Part shown: positions 44,020 to 53,306 of the stretch, piece after piece | Numbering within the stretch: position 1 is the stretch's first letter | Layout: each line of letters begins with the position of its first letter | From: Chrysemys picta bellii | Taxonomy: Eukaryota > Chordata > Testudines > Emydidae | Reading direction: 5' to 3' | DNA: 64,000 bases | NCBI RefSeq assembly: GCF_011386835.1 | Contig: NC_088796.1 | Location: 68,647,468-68,711,467, forward strand | The notes under the pieces: generated by a model | The model's database searches: none | What the model was told of the DNA's origin: nothing | What the model saw: the letters and a program-made list of their open reading frames with translations, nothing else | Position numbers and translations under genes: made by a program

Positions 44020-45267
44020 AAAGGGAAGTGGATAGTAATGAATATAAATCAGAAGTTAGGAATTGTAGAAAACTGATACGGGAAACAAAGGGACACAAGG
44101 AGAAAAATCTATGGCCAGCAGATTTAAGGGCAATAAGAAGGAGTTTTAAAAATATATTAGGAACTAAAAGAATCTTGACAATGGTATTGGTCAATTACTA
44201 GATGGAAATGGTAGAATTATCAATTGTAGAAATGTTCAGTAAATATTTCTGTTTTCTATTTGGGGAAAAGCAACCAGATGTTATAGTGTCATTGTATGGT
44301 GATGATAACACTCTTTCCATTCCACTAGTATCTCTGAAAAATGTTAAACAAAAGCACCGAAGGTAAATAATTTTTAAACAGCAAGTCCTGATAGCTTGCA
44401 TGTAAGAGTTTTAAAAGAATTGGCTGGGGAGTTCACTGGACCATTAATGTTGATTTTTAATAAGTCTTGGAGAAAGTTCCAGAAAACTGAGAGAATGCTA
44501 ATGTGCCCATTTTTAAAAATGGTAAATGGGATGACCTCAGTAGTTATAGTCTTGTCAGCCTCACACTGATCCTGGGCAAGGTAAGGGAGTGGCTGATACA
44601 GGATTAGATTAATAAAGAATTAAAGGAGGTAATTAATACAGATCAACATTGTCTATGGAAAATAGACCCTGTCAAGCTAACTTGAAATTTATTTGATGAA
44701 ATTACGAGTTTTGTTGATAAAGGTAATAGTGCTGATGTAATATACCTAGATATCTGTAAGGTGTTTGACTTGGCACCACATGACATTTTGATTTAAAAAA
44801 AACTAGAATGATATAAAATTAACATGGCACACATTAAATGGATTAAAATCTGGCTAATTGATAGGTCTCAAAATCTAAATGGTGAATTGTCATCAAGCAG
44901 GTGTATTTCCAGTGGGATCCTGAAGGGACTGGTTCTTGGCCCTATACTATTTAACATTTTTATTGATGACCTGGAAGAAAATAAAATCGTCACTGATAAA
45001 GTTTGCAGATGATGCACAAATTCGGGGAATGGTGAATAATGAACAGGTCACTGATTCAGAGCAATCTGGATATCTTTCTAAGCAATATGCATTTTAATAT
45101 GGCTAAATGTATATGTCTAGCAACAAAGAATGCAAGCCATACTGACAAGATGGGGGGTGGGGGACTCTGTCCTGGGAAGCAATGACTCTGAAAAAGATTT
45201 AGGGCATGGTGGATAATCAGCTGAACATGAACTCCCAATGTGAGGCTGTGGACAAAAGAACAATTGA
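44020..45267 (+). mobile_element. CR1 LINE, 5' part, interrupted by Harbinger
   Basis: Reads + with many breaks. CRKLIRETKGHKEKNLW near 44,070, a PDSLHVRVLKELAGEFTGPL-like block near 44,380-44,450, YLDICKVFDLAPHDILI near 44,740-44,790, and [20 protein letters not shown] near 44,925-44,985 followed by the FADD region in another frame (45,000-45,015). It stops at the transposon boundary 45,267 and resumes at 50,101. Old and strongly degraded relative to the copy at 41,670-43,582. Confidence 0.85.
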
Positions 45268-45450
45268 GGCCTGGTCTACACTAGGCGTTTATGTCGAAGT
45301 TAGCGCCGTTACATCGAATTAACCCTGCACCCGTCCACATCACGAAGCTATTTAATTCGACATAGAGGTCTCTTAAATTCGACTTCTGTACTCCTCCCCG
45401 ACGAGGGGAGTAGCGCTAAATTCGACATGGCCATGTCGAATTAGGCTAGG
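45268..45450 (+). repeat. Harbinger left TIR and subterminal motif array
   Basis: Beyond the TIR, the motif TTCGA/TCGAA recurs: ATGTCGAAGT, CATCGAATT, AATTCGACAT, AATTCGACTT, AATTCGACAT and ATGTCGAATT within about 160 bp, in both orientations. Such arrays are where Harbinger Myb-like proteins bind in studied relatives; the specific role here is inference. The hairpin-like CTCCTCCCCGACGAGGGGAG (45,391-45,410) lies within. Confidence 0.75.
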
Positions 45451-45657
45451 TGTGGATGGAAATGGATGCTAATAGCTCCGGGAGCTATCCCAGAGTGCAC
45501 CACTCTGTTGACGCTCTGGACAGCAGTCCGAGCTCGGATGCTCTGACCAGCCACACAGGAAAAGCCCCGGGAAAATTTGAATTCCTTTTCCTGTCTGGGC
45601 AGTTTGAATCTCATTTCCTGTCTGGACATAGTGGCGAGCTCAGCAGCACTGGCAACG

Positions 45658-47696
45658 ATGCAGAGCTCTCCAGCAGTGATGGCCGTGCAATCTCAGAATA
45701 GAAAGAGGGCCCCAGCATGGACTGATTGGGAAGTCTTGGATCTGATCGCTGTGTGGGGCGATGAGTCCGTGCTTTCCGAGCTGCGCTCCAAGAAACGGAA
45801 TGCAAAGATCTACGAGAAGATCTCTAAAGACATGTCAGAGAGAGGATACAGCCGGGATGCAACGCAGTGCCGCGTGAAAATCAAGGAGCTGAGACAAGGC
45901 TACCAGAAGACCAAAGAGGCAAACGGACGCTCCGGATCTCATCCCCAGACATCCCGTTTCTACGAGGCACTGCATTCCATCCTCGGTGCGGCCGCCACCA
46001 CTACCCCACCACTGACCGTGGACTCTGAGGATGGGATATTGTCCACGGCCGGTTCCTCGGACATGTTAGCGGACGGGGAAGATGAGGAAGGAGATGAGGA
46101 GGACGAGGCAGTCGACAGCGCTTACAACGCTGATTTCCCCGACAGCCAGGATCTCTTCATCACCCTTACAGAGATCGCCTACCAACCGTCCCCAGCCGTT
46201 AACCTGGACACAGAATCTGGGGAAGGATCAGCCAGTAAGTGTTTTAAACATCTAAACATTTATTTTTAACAGAACAGGAATATTAAGAATAACAACAATG
46301 GGTTTCTCATGATTAGTTTGACCTAGGCGCTTAACATTTCAGTCCTGGGCAGTGCAACTATTGAAAAAAAAATCTAACAATGTCCAGTTTAGCATGATTG
46401 TTCTGCCCAAGCCGCTCTACTGTTTAGTCCCTGCCAGTGCAGCTACAGTAAAATGCGGTCTATATGTCTGGTGATAGAGCAGAAAACCTCCTGGGACATC
46501 TCGAGGAAGCTCTCCTGGAGGTAATTGGAAAGCCGTTGCATCAGGTTCCTGGGGAGAGCGGCCTTATTGGGTCCTCCGTAGTATGACACGTTGCCACGCC
46601 ACGAGACAATCAAGTACTCAGGGATCATTGCCCTGCACAGCAGGGCGGCATACGGCCCTGGTCTTTGGAGGCTTTCCCGAAGCATTCTTTCTTTATCGCT
46701 GTCTGAGATCCTCATCAGGGTGATGTCGCTCATGGTGACCTGCTTTGAATTAGGTAGGGGAATGTTAGTGTTGGGACTGCTTGCCCGTTCCTTTACAGAA
46801 CTGTAACCGCTGGTTTGCAGCCACGCGGTGGAGGCGGGAGAGGGGCAGCCTACAGGGATCGTTCCCGGGGACAGCCGCGAGGGGGTGGGACAAGGGCAGA
46901 GTTCCTGCTTGCCGGATTGCTGGCAGCAGCGACTGACATTGCTTTCAATGTGAAAGGAGGCCAGTGCTAATATTAAAGTTTTAAGCTGCCACGGCTTACC
47001 ATGTCTGCCTGATACACAAATTCCGGTGTCCTGCCCCGCTTCTCAGATCTGCAGTGCAAGACCCCAGGCACTGAATGCGAAGGCCGAGAATTCGACCTTG
47101 TCCTGAGTGCGCATGTGATAGGTGCTGTGCATGGTCTTGTTCACAGAGAAAGACTATGTCTTTGTTCACAACTACATTTATCTTTCTGAGGAATTCACTC
47201 CCTTTTTCCCATTCCCACAGCCACATCTGCGACTGTCTCACAACCTAGCCTGGCATCACACTCCCAGAGGCTAGCGCAGATTAGGCGTAGGAAGAAGAGG
47301 ACACGGGAGGACATGTTCTCGGAGCTTATGGGCTGCTCCCAAGCCCAGGCAGCACAGCAGACCCAGTGGCGGGAGAACTTGTCCCAAATGCACCAAGCAC
47401 ACATGGAACGGGAGGAGAGGTGGCGGCAGGAAGACCAGCAGGCGACTCAAACGCTGCTTGGACTAATGAGGGAGCAAACGGACACGCTCCGGCGCCTTGT
47501 GGATGTTCTGCAGGAACGGAGGCAGGAGGACAGAGCCCTGCTGCAGTCTATCTGTAACTGCCCTCCCCCGCCACCAAGTCCCATACCCCCCTCACCCAAA
47601 GTGCAAAGAAGGAGAGGCTGCAGAGTCCGTGCTAACTCTCACTCCACCCCTGCAGAGAGCTCTAGTAGCAGAAGGCTCTCATTCCCCAAAATTTGA
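45658..47696 (+). CDS. Harbinger Myb/SANT-like accessory protein, two exons
   Basis: Proposed exon 1 is 45,658-46,234 and exon 2 is 47,221-47,696. The donor is GCCA/GTAAGT and the acceptor CATTCCCACAG; joined length 1,053 nt, 350 residues plus stop. Residues about 18-105 form a trihelix SANT/MADF-type DNA-binding domain with W21, W24 and W33 and the block ATQCRVKIKELRQGYQKTK. An acidic stretch (GEDEEGDEEDEAVD) follows at about 140-160. Exon 2 encodes a basic RRRKKRTRED motif, a long Gln/Glu/Arg coiled-coil with LGLMREQTDTLRRLVDVLQE, a proline run, and the end RRLSFPKI. In the family this protein recognises the termini and brings the transposase into the nucleus. The ATG at 45,658 precedes the domain; an upstream open frame lacks ATG. 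AATAAA lies at 47,768-47,773. The frame is intact. Confidence 0.92.
46235..47220 (+). other. Intron of the accessory gene
   Basis: Begins GTAAGTGTTT and ends in a pyrimidine-rich run before CCACAG. Joining the exons preserves reading frame and family-like sequence (GEGSATTSATVSQPSLASHS). A minus-strand frame at 46,443-46,733 reads like protein (MSDITLMRISDSDKERMLRE) and recurs in my memory of turtle Harbinger copies, so the intron may carry an additional small reading frame of unknown meaning. Confidence 0.8.
46443..46733 (-). CDS. Small intronic reading frame, function unknown
   Basis: This is 96 open codons starting with ATG on the minus strand, inside the intron of the accessory gene. The composition is balanced: SDKERMLRESLQRPGPYAAL, a WRGNVSYYGGPNKAALPRNL block and LQESFLEMSQEVFCSITRHI. 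It looks more protein-like than other frames in non-coding DNA here, without a known domain. It could be an exon of a captured host gene or a remnant carried by the transposon lineage. I have no evidence of expression. Confidence 0.35.
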   Translation of the reverse strand: MSDITLMRISDSDKERMLRESLQRPGPYAALLCRAMIPEYLIVSWRGNVSYYGGPNKAALPRNLMQRLSNYLQESFLEMSQEVFCSITRHIDRILL

Positions 47697-47767
47697 CAAG
47701 TTCTTTCCTTCCCGCCTCACACAAGCCCCCGTCCAAGTTTCACCTCCCAGTTCCATGTGTAGTTGCT

Positions 47768-47773
47768 AATAAA
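47768..47773 (+). terminator. Poly(A) signal of accessory gene
   Basis: AATAAA lies 71 bp after the stop codon of the accessory gene, in the expected orientation. Confidence 0.6.
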
Positions 47774-47983
47774 AAATACATTTCTGTTAATTACTGTTTC
47801 CATCATGTTCTTTTGGAGGAGGGGGGGGAAGGGGGTTGGTAATTGGACAGGACAGTCACCTTTGGCAGGGTACATAGGCGGAGGGCAGGTCCAGCAGCAG
47901 GGCTCATACACAGTGCAGTGACTAGTTACCCTGGTCAGTCTGGGACGTGGTTTTCATGTTCTGTGGTGGGGGGTGGGTTGCTC

Positions 47984-48097
47984 TGTGACTTTGTGGCGGG
48001 GGAGGGCAGTTACAGATCTTATGCGGCGGTCCTTATCCTGGATCACAGAGCCACGCAGCAGGGGATCTGTAACCGTCCTCCCCCTGCCACAAAGTCA
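47984..48097. repeat. Inverted repeat between the convergent genes
   Basis: GTGACTTTGTGGCGGGGGAG followed by GGCAGTTACAGATC (47,984-48,017) is mirrored by GATCTGTAACCGTCC and CTCCCCCTGCCACAAAGTCAC (48,063-48,097). The same words appear a third time inside the 3' coding part of the accessory gene (about 47,548-47,585: ATCTGTAACTGCCCTCC, CCGCCACCAAGTCCC). The repeat could fold into a stem of about 34 bp with a 45-nt loop in transcripts from either strand. Confidence 0.85.
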
Positions 48098-48317
48098 CAT
48101 AGCCCCCCCATACACACAGTCCCGATCAGGAGGGGTGACTGGCTCCGTTGAAACAACCAGTCCACCACAGCGGAGCCTGTTAATCCTGGAGTTTAGAAGC
48201 GTCATTTGTGTCACTACACTACACCCGCTCCCCACCACAGTCTGCGTCCCAGGTTTAAAACATTCCCGCGAAAACAGTAATAAAGAAAACGGTGTTCATT
48301 AACAAAGTAGAAGTGAT

Positions 48318-48323
48318 TTTATT
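48318..48323 (-). terminator. Poly(A) signal of transposase gene
   Basis: AATAAA on the minus strand, 115 bp past the shifted-frame stop codon of the transposase at 48,438-48,440. Confidence 0.55.
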
Positions 48324-48437
48324 TCTAAACGTGTGTTGGAAGGGGGTGAAGGGGGTATGTAACTGGAGAGGATAGTCAACATTAACTGGGTAAAGAAACG
48401 GGGGCAGGTTCAGCTTCTCTGTACACTAACTTAAAAG

Positions 48438-49722
48438 TCACAGGTTACCCTGCTCAGTCAGGAACCTAGCTTTCAAAGCCTCCTGGATGCACAGCGCATC
48501 CCGCTGGTCTCTTCTAATCGCCCGGCTGTCTGGCTGGGCGTAATCAGAAGCCAGGCTATTTGCCTCAACCTCCCACCCCGCCATAAAGGTCTCCCCCCTT
48601 GCTCTCACAGAGATTGTGGAGCACACAGCAAGCTGCTATAACAATGGGGATATTGGTTTCGCTGAGATCACAGCGAGTCAGTAAGCTTCTCCATCTCCCC
48701 TTGAGACGGCCAAAAGCACACTCCACCACCATTCTGCACTTGCTCAGCCGGTAGTTGAAGAGTTCTTTTTCAGTGTCCAGGGCGCCAGTATAGGGCTTCA
48801 TGAGCCAGGGCATTAGCGGGTAGGCTGGGTCCCCGAGGATGACTATAGGCATCTCCACATCCCCAACAGTTATTTTCTGGTCCGGGAAGTAAATACCTTG
48901 CTGCAGCCGTCTAAACAGACCATAGTTCCTGAAAACACGAGCGTCATGAACCTTGCCCGGCCATCCGACGTAGATGTTCGTAAAACGTCCCCTGTGGTCC
49001 ACCAGTGCTTGCAGCACCATGGAAAAGTAGCCCTTTCTGTTAATGTCCTGGCTGGCCTGGTGGTCCGGTGCCAGGATAGGGATGTGAGTTCCATCTATGG
49101 CCCCACCGCAGTTTTGGAATCCCATCGCTGCGAAGCCATCTATGATCGCCTCCACGTTTCCCAGGGTCACTACCTTTGACAGCAGTACATCAACGATTGC
49201 CTTGGCTACTTGCATCACAACAACCCCCACGGTAGATTTGCCCACGCCAAAGTGGTTCGTGACTGACCGGTAGCTGTCTGGCGTTGCAAGCTTCCAGAGG
49301 GCTATGGCCACTCGCTTCTGGACAGTCAGGGCTGCTCGCATCCGGGTGTCATTGCGCTTCAGGGCAGGGGACAGCAACTCACAAAGTTCAAGGAAAGTTC
49401 CCTTCCGCATGCGAAAGTTTCGCAGCCACTGGGATTCATCCCAGACCTGCAGCACTATGCGGTCCCACCACTCAGTGCTTGTTTCCCGGGCCCAGAATCG
49501 CCGTTCCACGGCATCAACATGACCCATTGCCACTGTGATGTCCTCGGCGCTGGGTCCCGTGCTTTCTGAGAGGTCTGTGCTACTCTCAGACTTCAGGCCC
49601 TCACCGCGGTGCCGTAGCCTCTTCGCCTGACTTATCTGCATCTGCCTCAGGGAAAGGTGGATGATAAGCTGCGAGGCGTTGAGAACGGCCACAACTGCAG
49701 CGATGGTCGCAGCGGGCTCCAT
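48438..49722 (-). CDS. Harbinger DDE transposase (HARBI1-like), one frameshift
   Basis: Single-exon gene starting at the ATG at 49,720-49,722. The first frame is open for 385 codons to 48,565. Residues 84-112 hold TEWWDRIVLQVWDESQWLRN; an HTH-like region is at about 138-165 (LWKLATPDSYRSVTNHFGVG). The catalytic acidic residues are D210 (GAIDGTHI), D260 (GKVHDARVF) and E334 (VVECAFGRLKGRWR), with GDPAYPL at 297-303. DDE chemistry cuts and rejoins the element ends. At a G6 run (48,593-48,598; residues about 375-377) one extra G moves translation out of frame, truncating the last helix; the -1 frame then continues for about 51 codons (from GETFMAGWEVEANSLASDY) to a stop at 48,438, giving the usual family length of about 427. 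All catalytic residues precede the shift. It could be a real mutation, or a sequencing error in a homopolymer. Confidence 0.9.
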
Positions 49723-50100
49723 GCTCGCAGTGCTGTGGCGTCCGTGCTGTCACTGACTAGAAAAGTGCGCGAACTGATTTCCCGCCGGCGCTTTCAGGGA
49801 GGGAGGGCGGGAGTGATGGACGGATGACGACAGTTACCCAAAAGCACCCTCGACACATTTTTTTTACCCAGAAGGCATTGGCGGCTCCACCCAGAATTCC
49901 AATGGGCAGCGGGGACTGCGGGAACTGTGGGATAGCTGCCCACAGTGCACCGCTTTCAATGTCGACGCTTTCCCCGTTAGTGTGGACTCACAAAGTCGAA
50001 TTACTGTCCTTAGTGTGGTCACACACGTTCGACTTGCAATATCGATTCCAAGAATTCGATTTAAGTAAAATCGAACTACTCTCATAGTGTAGACATACCC
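49723..50100. repeat. Harbinger right subterminal region and TIR
   Basis: Contains the transposase upstream region and motifs matching the left end: AATGTCGACG, AAGTCGAATT, CGTTCGACTT, AATTCGATTT, AAATCGAACT. It also has repeated TTAGTGTGG-type phrases (TTAGTGTGGACTC, TTAGTGTGGTCAC) resembling the TIR core. Ends CATAGTGTAGACATACCC at 50,100. The transposase promoter must lie here; no TATA box is obvious. Confidence 0.75.
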
Positions 50101-50712
50101 TGAGATCCTGGGATGTATAAAGTGGGGAATCTTGAGGAGAAGTAGAGATGTTATTTCATCTTTGTATTTGGCACTTGTGTGACCACTGCTGGAATAGTGT
50201 GTCCAGTGCTGGTGCCCACAATTCAAGAAGGGTTTTGATAAATTGGAGAGGGTGCAGAGAAGAGTCTTGAGAATGGTTAAAGGATTAGAAAATATGCATT
50301 ATAGTGATAGACTCAAGGAGCTTAATCTATTTAGCTTAACAAAGAGAAAGTTAAGGGGTGACTTGATTACAGTCTGTAAGTATCTTCATAGGGAACAAAT
50401 ATTTAATAATGGGCTCTTCAATCTAGCAGAGAAAGGTGTAAGATGATCCAATGGCTGGAAGTTGAAGATAGACAAATTCAGATTGGAAATAAGGTGTAAA
50501 TTTTGACAGTGAAGGTAATTAATCATTGGAGTAATTTACCAAAAGTCATGGTAGATTCTGCAGCATTGACAATTTTAAAATCAAGATTGGCTGTTTTTCT
50601 AAAAGATCTGCTCTAGGAATTATTTTTGGGAAATTCACTGCTTGTGTTAAAGCCAAAGTCAGACCAGTTGATCACAATGGGCCCTTCTAGCCTTGGAATG
50701 TATGAATCCTAC
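50101..50712 (+). mobile_element. CR1 LINE, 3' part, resumes after Harbinger
   Basis: Continues the CR1 cut at 45,267: GAGATCCTGGGATGTATAAA gives EILGCIK. The next recognisable block is MERVQRRVLRMVKGLENMHY near 50,243, then DRLKELNLFSLTKRKLRGDL, matching the C-terminal RT arm of the copy at 41,749. The 3' UTR runs to about 50,712 (GGGCCCTTCTAGCCTTGGAA). Its divergence matches the 5' part, supporting one original copy. Confidence 0.88.
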
Positions 50713-51491
50713 ACAACTTAGAGCAGCCTCGGGGTATGAGTTGCATCAGTTGTAATGATCTTTACACAGGAGGAAAATCAGTGGAGTGCAGTTTGTGTTA
50801 ACCACAAACCCCCTTCTGCTGCTGATATACGCTCTTGTCACTTCTCATTTATGGCAGCTTTAAATTTCCTTTGTACTACCAGAGTGGAGAAGGATCTGGC
50901 CCATAATATTTAACTGGACATTGTTCCAAAAACGTATATATTCAAGGGACACTTACCAAAAGGCAGTGTCCAAAATTATTTTGGTTAGAGTTGGCACTTT
51001 TGCTATATAAGGGAAAGCCCTTTATAGTAATTTTCTTTTTGCTTTGCTCTCATTTTTTGCTTTCAATATAAATTTTACCCTGTGCAGAGAAATCCAGCAC
51101 ACAATGTATGCAAGCCCATAAACTAGGAAAGCCTATTTTCATCAAGGATGTGGAACTCTGCATATTTATGTACAATGGCCCCAACTAAATTACAAGGCAA
51201 CAAACTATACACATTCAAAACTTCATGTCTTTCATGAAAATGCTGCAGCTGATGCATTTTTATTGGAAACAAGTTAAATCCAGGGTCTGAAGTGCTCTAT
51301 TTTTGTGCACTGTTTTGCCTTAATAAAGATGACTGGAACCAGAAAGAATTGCTATCACTTCATGTCACATTTTTCATCTCAAAAATATATTTATTTTACA
51401 AATACTCCCCAGGAACAACTTTAAACATCTAATAAACATTGAATCACTGCATCAGTGACCTTATCTGTGGCTCTATATTCTTTCTGGGATC
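50713..51491. other. Non-coding, nothing recognised
   Basis: AT-rich DNA with no ORF of interest and no repeat ends. Confidence 0.4.
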
Positions 51492-51499
51492 CTCTAGGA

Positions 51500-52203
51500 C
51501 AGGGGTAGGCAAACTTTTTGGCCTGAGGGCCACATCTGGGTGGGGAAATTGCTTGCAGGGCCATGAATGTAGAGCTGGGGCAGGGGGTGGGGTGCGGGAG
51601 AGAGTGCGGGATGTGGGAGGGGGTGCGGAGTGTGGGCGGGGGCTCAGGGCAGGGGTGCAGGGAGAAGTGTGTGAGGGGGCTCTGGGCAGGGGGTTGGGGA
51701 GCAGGAGTGCCAGGTGCAGCAGCGGGCTCAGGGCAGGGGGTTAGGGGTGCAGGAGGGGTGTAAGGTGCAGCAGGGGGCTAAGGCAGGGGTGCAGGAGGGG
51801 TGCGGCACGGAGTTGGGATGCGGGCTCCGGCCTGGCACTGCTTACCTGGAGTGGCTCTGGGGTGGCAGCGGTGTGCATCGGGGCCAGGACAGGCTGCCTG
51901 CCTGCCCTGGCCCCGCACCGCTCCCGGAAGCGGCCGGCACCACGTCCCTGTGGCCACTGTGGGAGGGGGGTCAGAGGGCTCCGCGCACTGTCCTTGCCTG
52001 TGGGTACCTCCCCCGAAGCTCCCATTGGCCGTGGTTCCCGGTTCCCAGCCAATGGGAGCTGCACGGGGTGATGCCTGCGGGCAAGGGCAGCACGCGGAGC
52101 CCTCTGGCCCCCGCCTGCCACAGGTAGGTGGTGCCAGCCACTTCCAAGAGTGGCCCAGGGCCTGCCACAGCACGGGGGTGGCAATCCCGCGGGTGCCCAC
52201 GTG
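51500..52203. mobile_element. hAT (Charlie-like) non-autonomous element, 704 bp
   Basis: Starts CAGGGGTAGGCAAACTTTTT, the standard Charlie-type left end. A perfect 8-bp duplication CTCTAGGA lies at 51,492-51,499 and 52,204-52,211. The right end (GGGTGCCCACGTG) is only loosely inverse to the left. The interior has a G-rich tandem block of GGGGTGCGG/CAGGGGGTT/GCAGGAG units (51,585-51,810) and a hairpin around 52,015-52,060 (CTCCCATTGGCCG against CAGCCAATGGGAG). The long Gly/Ala/Arg frames on both strands are composition artefacts. Confidence 0.82.
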
Positions 52204-52211
52204 CTCTAGGA

Positions 52212-53306
52212 CGAATTGAAAATTTTTGCTAAGCAACACATTTCATCCAAGTTATCTTCCTCTGATTTACACCAGGCTTTCTTTACATAACCAGGCATCC
52301 AGAGATCTTGTTTAACTTACCATTTCTATGCATCTCTTATTGCTGAGCTTGTAGCCATAGTGAACTCTTAAGACCTCAGGTTGCAGCACAATTATGAGTC
52401 AGGTTTTAGGTTAAAATGAACCAGTCAGGTTTCTCTCAGAGACAGCAGCTTTTCAAATCCAACCTTTATTGTTCATTTTTCTAGTATTTTTATCGGGTTG
52501 GGAATGACATATCTGTACAGGCTTTTTGTTTTATCCCCTCCTATATTTCAAGGCTTGTTTCTGCTTCAGACATGACATTGACAATCCTTTTTTGTTTTCC
52601 TCTGTGCCTCAGAGGCTTAATGGTCCGGCATAGCATTGTCTTCCTTGCCACTGCAAAGTCTACTTCAGTAATGGCCATGGAGCTGTCACTATGAAGATTG
52701 ACTCCTGTGGTTAAACATTCTTTGGTGGTGGTATTTCTCAAAGCAACACAATGAGTAAATGGATTTCTTTAAGCCACCCAGTTGCCTTGCAACTGTCCAC
52801 AGTTCCGTGCTGGGAAGCCAGCTAATTCTCCTCACTGATCACTGGTGATTCTCTTGATGAGGGGGGCTGATAGTTCACAATTTAAAAAATCAGTTATTTA
52901 CAAGTCAGTTAATGTTAAATACTTAAGCGTCTCACATTAGCATGTAATTTAAATGCAATTAGGCCGTTATTGGATGTCAAATATCAATTAATGATTAAAG
53001 GAGCACTCACATTTCATAACAGAGTACAAATTTCAGGGCTTTTACACTGATCACAATGAACTGAAAACTCAGTAAAAATAACATTGACATTTTTGGATTT
53101 TCAAGGTATTTTAAGCAATATAACTTGCTGTGAGCTAAATCTCTTATTTTAAAGTAAATTTAGGGTCTGATCCTGCAAATGATCACATGAATAGCCCCAC
53201 TGACTGCAATAGGACTATATGTAAGTACTACTCACAAGAGTAAACGTTTATAAGATGTGTCCCTCAGTCCTCTTGAAAGGCAACAGATTCACATTCCTTA
53301 AGGCCT
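52212..53306. other. Non-coding; one unexplained minus frame
   Basis: 52,741-52,541 on minus is an open frame ending at a stop. It has a non-repetitive, basic sequence (FAVARKTMLCRTIKPLRHRG) that reads more like protein than its surroundings. No family was recognised. The remainder shows only an old-repeat phrase near 53,160-53,255. Confidence 0.3.

Larger units (their letters stand above)
45268..50100. mobile_element. Near-complete PIF/Harbinger DNA transposon, 4.83 kb
   Basis: The left end GGCCTGGTCTACACTA and inverted right end GGGTATGTCTACACTA share GTCTACACTA and the first two bases. TGA flanks both sides (45,265-45,267 and 50,101-50,103), a variant of the usual 3-bp TWA target. Inside are the two expected genes in convergent orientation: a Myb/SANT accessory gene (+) and a DDE transposase (-). 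If the element and one TGA are removed, the flanking CR1 reads continuously in frame (DKRTIEILGCIK). The interior is much more GC-rich and better preserved than its surroundings, indicating recent insertion. Confidence 0.95.

Noticed and set aside
45268..45410. CRISPR-like or operator array from repeated TCGA words
   Set aside because: Spacing is irregular and both orientations occur; this is a eukaryotic transposon end, not a CRISPR array.
48898..49538. + strand frames over the transposase
   Set aside because: Antisense shadows of the conserved minus-strand coding sequence.
51439..52239. Frames of 100-150 codons on both strands
   Set aside because: Within the hAT element at 51,500-52,203; Gly/Ala/Arg bias reflects a G-rich tandem block.
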